NCBI GenBank assembly: GCA_949752735.1
Contig: OX457037.1
Span: forward strand, 63,489,686-63,553,685
Direction: 5' to 3'
DNA: 64,000 nt
Source of the DNA: Lumbricus terrestris
Taxonomy: Eukaryota > Annelida > Clitellata > Crassiclitellata > Lumbricidae
Each line of letters begins with the position of its first letter. The stretch's first letter is position 1. The notes below the pieces were generated by a model. That model did no database searches and was not told where the DNA came from. It was given only the letters and a program-made list of their open reading frames with translations. The translations under genes were made by a program, and so were the position numbers. This document shows positions 47,190 to 59,100 of this stretch, one piece after another.

Positions 47190-50100
47190 CTGAAAAAAAG
47201 CAAATCCACTGTTAACAACTATTTAAATAGGCTTTGTATCGATTCTTAAAACACAGGTCTCTGATTAAATGTTTTCGAGCGCAGTGGCAAAGCCATGTGA
47301 TAGCAGATGCATGAATTGCCATTGCGGTTAAAACTACTGCAAGCCCGACTTCGTGGAAGAACAAAACAACTGCCAATAAAAGTTTATCAGAATTAAAAAT
47401 GTGGCGAAATCTCTCAGTTGTAGCCTGCAAGGCTATCTCATAAAGCGAATATCAATTAAAGTTCGGAGAATTGCAAATCAGATTATAAGGATCTTATCAA
47501 GCCTTGGTGATATTTCATTAGTCAAAGATATCTATTCATAATAATTGCAGACCTAACTAAGGTGTAACTAGGCCTATTATTGTTCAAACAGCGTCTTTTG
47601 AGACAACGTCCAAATTCCGCGTAATATAGGCCTACCTATTTTGGAACTGATCGTTGAATTAGGCCTATTTCTAAAACCAGAACAATCTGTATATACACCT
47701 TTTAGACTGTTATACTGCGAGGTACCCACTTAACTTTAGCTATTTTTTAGTAGGCTCCAAAGTCCAAACGTAGCACTTTAAAAAACCACAGAAGTTGACT
47801 ATAATATATAGGACACCTTATGATAGCACATTTAGCACTGCCAATCGCAATCAATTTCAATACCAACCTATCCTGAGTAATCTTTGAATCTCTGGCAACG
47901 GAGCACTCAGCTTTCTACTCTCTTCCGTCGACTGTTCTCGCTCTTGAGGCATTTTCCGTTTCATGGTCTCTACAATATCAACAAAGTAGAAACACTCGGT
48001 CACCTAGAAAATCGGTCTTCTAATCTGCTCTGTGGAAAAGTCATAGTTAATCAACTAATTGGTAAACGTGTGCGGTGAGATTATGGTTTATGATTAAAGG
48101 CTCACAGGATACAGAATTGGAGGGATATAGCCTAGGGCCCTAGGTCCTACCGGGCCGTACCGGCACCATTATTTGTTAAAAAACTAAACACCTATAAGCT
48201 TAGCCTACAATGCCTACGTGAATGTAGGCCTATGCAAGAGCACCGCTTCGGGTGTTTTTCAATTTCAAGCCATCGTAAATCGTTATTTCGGCGGATTAGG
48301 CTTATTTGTCTTGAATATGTAATCAATTTCTTAGTAATTTCAAGCAGTTTGGAGTTCCATGATGGTAATAAATTAGGTTTGTCTAACCTAGGCCTATTCT
48401 TCGAGTCTAATCTGGACTTCATGCCCTTTTCCGGTAGGCCTATATCTCCGTTAATTTCCGTATAGCCGAGAATGTTTGCTCACAAAATGTTCTTGTCTTT
48501 TCAATAGCTTGAAATCTTGAGTTTACTTTTTAAGGAACATAATCAAATTTCAAATGTAGGCTATTGTATTGCATAAATGTTGCATTGTGAATGTTTTGTG
48601 ATCTATAATAGATATTTTAACACCTTTTCTATCGCTCTAGTTGCTGTCGCGCGCTGTCATTAGAATTTAATTTCTACCTATAGACTGTTGCAGTTCTTGA
48701 TTCTGCTTTATGAGTTGTTCCTTCTCCCTGTACAGCACTTTCTTCTCCTCCTCTAATCTCTGTCGCACAGTGATCTCTGCAAAAAGAACAAACGCATATT
48801 AACAGTTGATCAGGACGAGCGAGTAGTCTACTGAAAGTGACTTGGAAACAATGCAGCCTACTGGCCTACTGGCCTACTGATTAAAGTGTTGAATACATTT
48901 TTATTTTTTAGTGATTCATGTATATGTTACACCTGCAACCAGGCCCGCCGACAGAAATTCCGGGCCCCTGGGCTGAGCCGTCACGGGCCCCAAACTATCT
49001 CTAGGCCTTTTGAGCAAATTTATATGAAAATAACAATAATGTGAGTGTGAATGTACGCTAATGCTTACATTTATGACTTCAATGGTAAGAATTTTTATTT
49101 TCAAATGATGGTAATCAGCAAGCAACCCTTCTGGATTTAACTGCAGCAAAGTCGTTTAAAATATTCTGGTAGTTCTCCATCTTGTCTGCGAACCTAAGAT
49201 ATGCACTTCGGAACAGTGGCGGCGCCAGGATTTCAGTTTTGGGGGGCTAAAGAGGATAAATCGGGTGGAAATGGATGGCCCTTTTTAGGGGGCTCCCTAG
49301 TCCCCCCTAGCGCCGCCACTGCTTCGGAAATGCTCTTTCTTCATCGCCTGGAAAATTATCAAAATGTCTTGGAGAACCGTTTCTTATAAGCTTAATTAAT
49401 AGCAGCTTATATCGTCTCAACCGTTTTGTATAGACCTAAATGCAGGCCATGGCGGCAGAGTGCCAACATCAAAACAGAGCCTTTTTACAGTTTCTATAAT
49501 TTCAGCATTTTCATAATTCTTATTCATAAATTCTTCTTTTGGAATTAAGATATTAACACCACAAACTTCATTTTCATCCATCAGTTATACGATCATCATG
49601 CATGCACGTTTAATTCACTAAAATCAACCGATGTATGAATAGGTCCTAGGCCAAAATAATAGTATTGTAAAGAATCTCGACCCACTAGGGCTGGGCAAAA
49701 GACCACCAGGAACCGAGCTCCAGACCCTAGTCGTTAAGGCGATGTCCGTCCGTCGTGTAGTCCGGCGTCAACTGGGGATTGACGACTAGCCAGTCAGGCT
49801 TGAAACACTTTTATTCGACTTCAAGAAAACCCTCGTTAAGCTGTCCTCAGCCAACTTCTATAGCGCCAGAGTTCGGAGCAAGTTCGGAGCAAGTTCGGAG
49901 CAAGTTCGGAGCAAGTTCGGAGCAATTCGCGTAGCGCCACTGTCTGAAAACTAATATACCACTATCTACAGTAATTGCCAACGCAGAATGCTGAATCGTC
50001 GTCGAGTAGAGGACCGCTGCTTCGCCAGCGCACGTCGAAGTCGGTGAAACGGGTCGGGTTTCGAACCAGAGTCGACGTCGTCGTTGCGTAGCGATAAAAC

Positions 50101-53100
50101 TGAACCACTGCGCTCACCCGGTCGGAAACGTTGGCAGATCCGGAGTCGAATGGCGTCGTCGTTGCGTAGCGAGAATCACCAGACTCTCCGTCGTCAGCAG
50201 CGTCGGATGACAGAGAGAACGACTGTGGGTCAAGAATCGAACCCCAGCCACCAGCGTCGGACAGCAAAGGCTTACGAACCTTTCGTCGTCGACAGCGTCG
50301 GATCGTAGTCGTCGTAGATTCACGAAAGTCCCCAGACTTTCCGCCGTCAGCCGCGTCGGGTTACAGAAGAGCACGACTGTGGGTCAAGAATCGAACCCCA
50401 GCCACCAGCGTCGGACAGCAAAGGCTTACGAACCTTTCGTCGTCGACAGCGTCGGATTGCAGACGTCGTAGATTCACCGTAGCGCTCTTCGAAGCGTTTT
50501 CTCCCGTACGACTCGTAGCTGCACTGCGCCTCGAACCTGTAACACTCGGCTGTCGCAGCTCTCTTCTATATCACGGCGACCGCGTCGGCTGATCCTTCCG
50601 TTCGATCGACTGTATTTCGACGACTGCTTCTCTGACTGTTTCTCGGTCGATGACTTCTTCTCGGTGACTGCCGTGCCTGCGCACGCACTCGTATATATAC
50701 GTATGCGCCAAGCCACGCCCATGCATATATTATGTAGACGCTGGACCACGCCCTGCATATATTATGTAGTCGCCTGTCAGGCCCAGGTAGACGCTTAGCC
50801 ACGCCTTGCATAAATTAAGTAGACGCCATGTAGACGCTTAGCCACGCCTTGCATAAATTAAGTAGACGCCATGTAGACGCTTAGCCACGCCTATGCATAA
50901 ATTAAGTAGACGGCATGTTTCAACGATACACAGGCAGACAGGGACACGGACAATTAATTAAAACAAACTGCAGGGGCCTATTTTTACAACACGCCTCCCC
51001 CAGAAGCAATCCAAGGCCCACCTTGGAGCACTAACAGAAAATCTACCCGACAATCGGAGTAAAACATCCTATAAAACACGATTAATTGTCCAACTATACA
51101 GCAAATGCAAGAGTATCTGTACCAAAAGAAAATCTAACACGTTTTCCAATCAGCAAAATGCTGTACATCAGCTTGCCACAGAAATAACTGCCACACGGTA
51201 CCGTAATTAAAGACATCATAAATAGCCAAGCTGAATCGGGTGCGAAGTGCTTTTCGCGCACATCCCCCTTGTTGTTCGGCTCTTTTCTTGCGGGTGCGAA
51301 GTGCCATCTCGGTCACAACCCCCTTTTATTATTTTTTTTTCTCGCCTGTTTTTCATGTCTCTGCCTGTTTTTCTTTTTCTCTCTTTTTTTTTTTTTCTTT
51401 TTTTTTCTTTTTTTTTTTGGGCTTATTTCTCTATTTTTTTTTTCATTTCGGGTACGGTGTGAACTGTTTTGTTCACACCCCCCTTCTTTCTTTTCTTTTT
51501 TTTTTTTTTTTTTTCAAAACGACATAGCATAAGTACAAACAATTGAATAGCTAACTATACAGCTGGCAATTACGCCTAATCAAAAAAATAAGCTCGGAGT
51601 CAGGCACGACTCAACAATTATTAAACTAATTTGCTTTCAGCCGCGTTCACTGAAAGCGGACAGGACGGCCAGCGTTGCGTCGTGGTCGACCTGTAGAGGT
51701 CGCCACTCCGTCCAAATCCTGGTCGTGCGCATCCGTTTCGCGCGTTCCGTCCCCACGGCGGTGTGGCTGTTGACTGGTAGAAGCCGTAGCGTTCCCGGTC
51801 ACCTTTGGACGTGACCCTCCAGTCACTTTTCCGGTCGCCTCAGTCCATTCTCCCTTCGTCCTTCCATAACAGTGGCGAAGCTTGTCTACGTGCGCCACGA
51901 AGGGTTTAGCCTTCGGCGACTTTTGGAGAAGATAGTTGACCGGACCACACGCCCGCACAATCATCCACGGACCAGTGAAATTACGCTGGAACTTCGGACT
52001 ACGTCCCACAAATTTCCGTGGACTGAAGTAGTAAACCCAGTCTCCGGCTTCAAATTTCGCTGGTCGTACACGCAGGTCGTAGCTGTGCTTGCGTCGCTCA
52101 GCGCCCTTTCTGAGACCTTGGCGTGCAGCGCGATACGCTTTTTCAAACTTTTCCAGCAATTCCGCAGCGTAGGTCGAATACGTCTGCCCGTTCCCGTCTG
52201 GTTCCACAACTCCAGTTACCAACATTTGTTCCAGTTGCGCATCAATGGTAGCCTGATAAGGAAGCGGTTGCCTCCTCAACGGTTGTCTCACCGGATGGGA
52301 GTCCCCAGTATCAATCCTATGCTGAGTAATCATGGTCCTTCCCAAATCATGGTCAGTGGTCGAGAAAATGCTTCCGTACTCGACCAACAAATTCTTCAGA
52401 CGTTCTTTCACCTCAGCCGAAACATCCTCGGAGACATCTTCCATCAATTTTTCCACTAACTGTGCTTCCGGACCCGTCTGTCTATCACTGCCTTCCATTA
52501 CTTCAACATTTACGGGGTGCAAATCGCCCAACATCAAGTCAGTAGTTAACATCGCAGGCTGTTCATTCAAATTCACCACACGAATGCACATTTTATCATC
52601 ATCATCATTCAGCACAACTCTAGCTACATGCAATCCCGGCCAAATCTCTTTAGATTCAGTCATCCACGCTTCAGCTGTGGTCGTCAAATCACGATATTGC
52701 GTCCTACAAGGGATATCGCACTGCGAACGAGGAAGAACAGTTGTCTCCTCAGCAACAATAACCCTGCGACACCAAAGCGAACCATTGCCCTTAACCAAAG
52801 AAATGCGGCGTCTACCAACAAAGAGTGCACCCTGACCGAAACCAAGTCGACAGCGGTGTTGCCTCAACCAATCCATTCCCAGCATCGGTTCCCCAATCTG
52901 GTCAGAGACGAGAAAATTAGTCTCAATGGAAAAACCTCTGGAAATCCTGATTGGGACATCAACCTGACCCAAAACCCTTATCTGTGTTCCGTTAGCAGCC
53001 AAGAGAATGCGAGTGCTAGGCTGGAGCAACAACCCATCAACATCAGACGAGGGAACCAGGCTTACCTCCGAACCAGTGTCCACGAGGAACGTTCTTTGCC

Positions 53101-56100
53101 GTCCGTTGATCACTCCATGGATGTAGATCGCGTTGTTCGTCACGCCAGTTGCTCTGTCTCTCGTTGTATGGTTGGTGACGGTCTCTTGCTCGGTCGTCGG
53201 CTGACCCGAATCGCGTGCGTCGTCGTTCCGGCGGTCTGGAAACTGTCGGCGTTGTCGGCACTGGCGTGCGTAGTGCCCTGGGGACCCGCATTTGAAACAG
53301 GTCGACCCACGTCCCAGACTTCCTGATGCGTTACCTTGAGACGGAATGGTCGGCGGAGCCATCGGTGCGGAGTTGAAGTTCGTCCTGTTCGAGCTTCGAA
53401 GTCCCTCCAGCTGTCGGCAGATTCTTTCTTCCATGTCCTGCTGCCACTTGCGCTGGGCAGTGAAGAAGTCGTCCAGCTGAGACTGAAGCTGTCCTCTGGT
53501 GTCGGCCTCCTGAGTTCCTCTTATTCGATTCGCCGGTCTGCGACGATCCTCCAGGTCTGCGGTCTGTTGATACGCCGACAAGCGTAGAGCTGTTCGGTAC
53601 GCCTCGTCGATCGTCTTCGGTTCCCGTTCTCTCACCTTTAGAGACAACTCCCGGTCACGGATAGCTTCAAGGAAGGCGTCCTTAGCAACGATCTCGGTCG
53701 TCTCGTTCGACGGCACTGGATAGGCGAGAACAACAAGTCTCCGGATGTCGTGCAGCAGATCTCCCAGACTTTCATCCGCCCTCTGGCGACGATAGTAGAG
53801 TTGCGCACGAAAAGTCTCAGCTTGACCTTCCGCGCCGTATCGTTGACGAAGTCTCTCGACCAGCTGTTCATACGTCACCTCCGTTCGCGCTCCAAAGTCC
53901 CACAACAGCTGCGTTGCTGCCTTTTCCAAGGAAACCCGGAGGAAGTCGACTTTGTCGATTGCCGTCCATCTATTGTGGCGTGCGCAGACGTCAAATTGTG
54001 CCAAGAACGATTCGAGAGACCCAGTCCCATCGAATTTTGCTGGTTTCATGGTCATCTTCCGTTCGCTGACCAAGCGACTGACGCTGTCCAAGACTTTTGT
54101 CTCCAAGGCGGTCGAGTCTCTCTCAGGAATCAGCAGACTTCTGCGATCCTTCTTCGGCACGTCGTCGAAATCGATTCTCTCCATGAAGCGGCTGGACTCG
54201 ACCTCAAAGTCGACCAAGAGGTCCGTCCTTCGTCCCACTGCTGGCGTCGAAGTCATCGGGCGGTCATCAGCGTTCCCGTCCATCTCTGCCGTGTTCCACA
54301 TTGTCGCTGAATTTCGCTCCACAGGCTGCAATCAGTTCGTAGCTGGGACCAGCTTTGTAGAAGTCCGACGAAATCCAATCACTCCACTTCACGGTACCAG
54401 TTTGTAAAGAATCTCGACCCACTAGGGCTGGGCAAAAGACCACCAGGAACCGAGCTCCAGACCCTAGTCGTTAAGGCGATGTCCGTCCGTCGTGTAGTCC
54501 GGCGTCAACTGGGGATTGACGACTAGCCAGTCAGGCTTGAAACACTTTTATTCGACTTCAAGAAAACCCTCGTTAAGCTGTCCTCAGCCAACTTCTATAG
54601 CGCCAGAGTTCGGAGCAAGTTCGGAGCAAGTTCGGAGCAAGTTCGGAGCAAGTTCGGAGCAATTCGCGTAGCGCCACTGTCTGAAAACTAATATACCACT
54701 ATCTACAGTAATTGCCAACGCAGAATGCTGAATCGTCGTCGAGTAGAGGACCGCTGCTTCGCCAGCGCACGTCGAAGTCGGTGAAACGGGTCGGGTTTCG
54801 AACCAGAGTCGACGTCGTCGTTGCGTAGCGATAAAACTGAACCACTGCGCTCACCCGGTCGGAAACGTTGGCAGATCCGGAGTCGAATGGCGTCGTCGTT
54901 GCGTAGCGAGAATCACCAGACTCTCCGTCGTCAGCAGCGTCGGATGACAGAGAGAACGACTGTGGGTCAAGAATCGAACCCCAGCCACCAGCGTCGGACA
55001 GCAAAGGCTTACGAACCTTTCGTCGTCGACAGCGTCGGATCGTAGTCGTCGTAGATTCACGAAAGTCCCCAGACTTTCCGCCGTCAGCCGCGTCGGGTTA
55101 CAGAAGAGCACGACTGTGGGTCAAGAATCGAACCCCAGCCACCAGCGTCGGACAGCAAAGGCTTACGAACCTTTCGTCGTCGACAGCGTCGGATTGCAGA
55201 CGTCGTAGATTCACCGTAGCGCTCTTCGAAGCGTTTTCTCCCGTACGACTCGTAGCTGCACTGCGCCTCGAACCTGTAACACTCGGCTGTCGCAGCTCTC
55301 TTCTATATCACGGCGACCGCGTCGGCTGATCCTTCCGTTCGATCGACTGTATTTCGACGACTGCTTCTCTGACTGTTTCTCGGTCGATGACTTCTTCTCG
55401 GTGACTGCCGTGCCTGCGCACGCACTCGTATATATACGTATGCGCCAAGCCACGCCCATGCATATATTATGTAGACGCTGGACCACGCCCTGCATATATT
55501 ATGTAGTCGCCTGTCAGGCCCAGGTAGACGCTTAGCCACGCCTTGCATAAATTAAGTAGACGCCATGTAGACGCTTAGCCACGCCTTGCATAAATTAAGT
55601 AGACGCCATGTAGACGCTTAGCCACGCCTATGCATAAATTAAGTAGACGGCATGTTTCAACGATACACAGGCAGACAGGGACACGGACAATTAATTAAAA
55701 CAAACTGCAGGGGCCTATTTTTACAACAGTATACTGGCGGTGATTGCCTTCTTTTGAGATTCTGAATTCATATAGTAAGTTTACCAACTTTTGCCTTTTC
55801 AAACTTATTAGCTTTTTCTTTTCGTTTTGTGCTCCAGGTTTGTGTTTATAAGATATTCCATCGTTGCGAGAGAAATTCATCATTATTTTAGAGTTGTTCA
55901 CTTATGATTGAAATCTGACAACGCATAATGTAGCAGAAGAGCGTTCTGAGACAAATGTGAGCGATTTTTTTTGGCAAAACACTGATAATTAGTAGGCCAC
56001 AAGGTAGGCTAATAGACAGTTGCTTGAAATTCAACAGTTGTAGTTATGCAACAGTTATAGCCTATTAGGCTATATTATTAAAACAACATAAATCACAGAC

Positions 56101-59100
56101 AATAAGCTAAGTAATATAAGTGATTAGCCTATAGGTAGGGCCCGCGCCCGTAATCAACATAATAAAACATATTTTAATCACTGTTGCCCGGGCCCCTCCG
56201 GGCCCCTAAAAGTCGCCGGGCCCCTGGGAATTTGCCCCTCCCTGCCCCCCCCTCTCGGCGGGCCTGCCTGCAACAAGACCGTAGCTTAGTTTTTGTGTGT
56301 GTTTGAACACACCCTTAAATGAAATAATGTAAAATTGAAAATAGTAGCCTACTTTTGCTAGCACACCATGTAAGAACTAAGAGGGGGTTCATTTTAAGAC
56401 TGTTATTTCTATGTGATATTTTTTGTCGATTAGAATCGGTTGCTTTTCGGCTTGCTCAAGGTCTGAGTAAACCCCCCCTAAAAAATCCTGGCTACGGCTT
56501 TGACCTGCAACCAAGATGGACTTAGCTATTGCCAAGCGTGCAGAGGATTAGTTCATCCCATTAGGATGAACTTTAAGAGAAAGTCAACTGTATTCACCTC
56601 ATGAACAAAGGCAAATTAAGGTCTTATAGTGTATACACAATTACACATGTGCTGCATAGAGTCTATTAGCTATTGAGAAATCTGCGCAGTGATTTATAAC
56701 GTGCCTTTAAATTTGAGCCTTCGACCCCACCTCTCTTGTCTCACTGGCAGCCGGATATTCAATTGACATTATATGAATCACTCCTCTAACACGACACACG
56801 GCTCGTGAATAAGCTGCTGCCCTTATCTTTAGAATGGCGCTGTAGAAATTTTAAGATCATGATTTTATTGGCTCGCGGAAGCTCTGTAGGCTACAATGTC
56901 AAAATATGCCCTAGATTTTGTATGAATAAATTATAAGCAGATATCCAGAGAAAGACGGAAATAGATACGTCATGAAAGACAAGTAGCTGGTAAATACAAC
57001 TGAAGCAGACATCATCATCATTGGCGTGCCCCTCTCTGGAGCGTAGCCGTTTCAACCGTCCGTTGCCACAAGACTCGGACGGTGGAAACGGCTACACAAG
57101 TTTTCTGAAATGACATTGTCTGCTTCGCATGTGTGTGCGCGTGTGCAAACGAATGTTCAAATATTATTATAGTCTAAATAGGTTCTGCATATAAAACGCA
57201 ACTGATTGTTTACTTACCCAGATTAAGTTTTATTTCAAGATCTTTCTGCATGATCAGCAGACGATCTTTATCTACTCCCCACGCTCGCCTCTTGTCCTCG
57301 GTTTCCTTCTGCAGTTGCTGTATCTTCCTTTTATCTTCAAAGTAGATCAAGATAACTCTTACAGTTATATGCCTTGACCTTATTTTAAAATCGTGTTGCT
57401 GCAAACAATATAGGCTAACCAACTAAAGTTGAAGCAGACCTACTGCATAAGTCACTGGCGTTCCCACCGGGTGGTTTGAGGTGGTTCGAACTGAAGGAAA
57501 AGCAAGAGCAGATGGTATAAAATAAGAGGCATGCCGAACAGATGGCAAGAGTATACCCGTTCGTAAGCTGCTGGCGGCTGATTTCAGAAATCTAAATTGA
57601 TGTTCGGGTAGCACGGTCAGTGCCCCCCCTCTACGCGGTGCCAATTAACACCATAGCAACGGGTTGCGTCGATTGCCCAGTTGCAGTTCGGGCACGATCG
57701 TCGTTAAGGCGTCAATCGCCATGGCGCCCATTCATAAAGTGAAGCGGTAGTGAAGTAGATCTAGTCCATCTCATCCGATCAGTTCATTTAAAAATTAGCA
57801 TGGTATTGGCTATAAATAACGGTTGGTATAGAAACACGTGTAAACTTACATTTTTACTTTGCACTAAGACATACCGGTACGCGATTCAGCCTCCAATTGA
57901 TGCATCTTTTGTTTCATAAGTTTCTCGGTTTTTGGATTTTGTATGTTGAGAGTGTGATACAGCATGTAGTCGTTTTCAAACTCGTGATACATTCCGGTTC
58001 CTGATTTAAAATATTTTACGCATAATTTACGTTCAGTTACGGCATCAAAGTTGATTTGGGCAAATCAGTTGTAGAGAAGACAATCGTCGAATATCAACAA
58101 TAATCATATCAAGACCAGAAGCGACAAACTTACGCAATAACTTCCAGGGCGACAGAGGTATCAACCGATGCCAGTGCAAAGTCAAGTCGTATATACAGGT
58201 CAATATTGAGACCCGTCCGCTAAGCCAAGACAGCAGCAGACAGCTAGTGGACAAGCAATTTGAGAAAGATCTTAAGTTGAGAAAGAGGTTAAATTGGCCA
58301 CAGAGCAGAACGATGCATAGGACCCATACAATCATACATACATGAGAAAGAAAGTTAAACCTCAATTTGGATCATCTGGAAAAGTCCTCAGTTGGTTTGC
58401 ACATAAATGCACAAGGCACCATCTACGCAAAATTGATGATCAGCGGCATGCTCTCATCGCTATGTTCTATGCCTACGTATACTAGGTTGTACCTATTTTT
58501 TATTAGGCCTATGGACTACCGCTGGTTGCAATCTATATAATAATTAACCTATTACAATAGAGGAAGAAGTAGGCCTACAGGCTATTATGTGTGTAACTAA
58601 GTAACTGCCTATGTTGATAGGCGGAGACTTAGCCCAGAATTTGGACTTAGGCTATGAACGAGCGGGAAGTGGATGTGCCCCTTCCCAACATAATTTTTTA
58701 TTCCAACGCTGCAATAGTAGCTTTTAAGGGTGTAATTTAAACCAAATTTCTCATAACTTCATTGCTGAAAGACATGGTTTAGACTTCGATAAATATCATT
58801 TTCCCGATTGTTTAAATTTATTCAATTTCCATGCTGTGATTGTTGGATTTTAATAATTGTTTTAGCGCTCAGAGACTTCAAAAAGTCCCCTTCCTTTGCT
58901 TACTTTTTTTATTTGCCCATTATAATGGTAGCATATTAAACTGGCATCTCATCAAATTTTCTCATGATTCCACTGCTGAAAACATGGTTTAACACTTCCT
59001 CCCGTTTGTTTTGATTCTTTGAATGTCCACATTGTAATGGTACCGTAGTATTTTACGCTATCAGCTTAATAAAATTGTTCGTTTGTGAATGCTGATAGTT

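Larger units (their letters stand above)
49666..50991 (-). repeat. 3' LTR (1326 bp)
   Basis: Plus-strand TGTAAAGAATCTCGACCC to TTTTTACAACA. Internal structure: five 11-bp GTTCGGAGCAA units (49871-49925), a duplicated segment with GGGTCAAGAATCGAACCCCA (about 50228 and 50381), a TATA-like GTATATATAC (50691-50700) and three 43-bp repeats (starts 50787, 50830, 50873). I saw no difference from the other LTR. Confidence 0.96.
49662..55732 (-). mobile_element. Ty3/gypsy-type LTR retrotransposon, internally deleted, young
   Basis: The complete element is 49666-55728 (6063 bp), with a GTAT duplication at 49662-49665 and 55729-55732. It has 1326-bp TG...CA LTRs, one 894-codon ORF, a primer-binding site and a polypurine tract. 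It is oriented as the minus strand, the same as its host gene. RT core, RNase H and integrase catalytic core are missing, so it must depend on a related full-length element for copying. CpG-rich relative to the AT-rich surroundings. The order of surviving parts (RT start, then integrase end with a GPW/GPVNY motif) fits Ty3/gypsy rather than Copia. Confidence 0.95.
48932..56274. mobile_element. hAT-like element A, split by later insertions, TSD CCTGCAAC
   Basis: The left end CAGGCCCGCCGACAG is at 48940 and the inverted right end TCGGCGGGCCTG ends at 56266. The exact 8-bp duplication CCTGCAAC is at 48932-48939 and 56267-56274. Excluding the LTR retrotransposon, the 108-bp MITE and their duplications, A is about 1.14 kb. 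Near-terminal GGGCCCCTGGG words are present at both ends. No transposase ORF was recognised. Confidence 0.85.
48777..57217. other. Intron 4 of CARD-NHL gene (8.4 kb), enlarged by nested transposons
   Basis: Without the insertions between 48931 and 56510 this intron would be about 0.9 kb. The remaining unique parts (48777-48930 and 56511-57217) carry one foldback element at 57002-57126. Confidence 0.8.

Noticed and set aside
49962..50811. Short ORFs in the LTR, repeated at 54699-55548
   Set aside because: Present twice only because the LTR is duplicated; they cross tandem repeats and promoter-like sequence and have no domain.
51240..51532. Phenylalanine-rich plus-strand ORFs
   Set aside because: They come from the T-rich tract of the retrotransposon, antisense to its real ORF.
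51872..54407. Plus-strand ORFs of up to 232 codons opposite the retrotransposon gene
   Set aside because: Shadows of the minus-strand gag-protease frame; no domain recognised in them.
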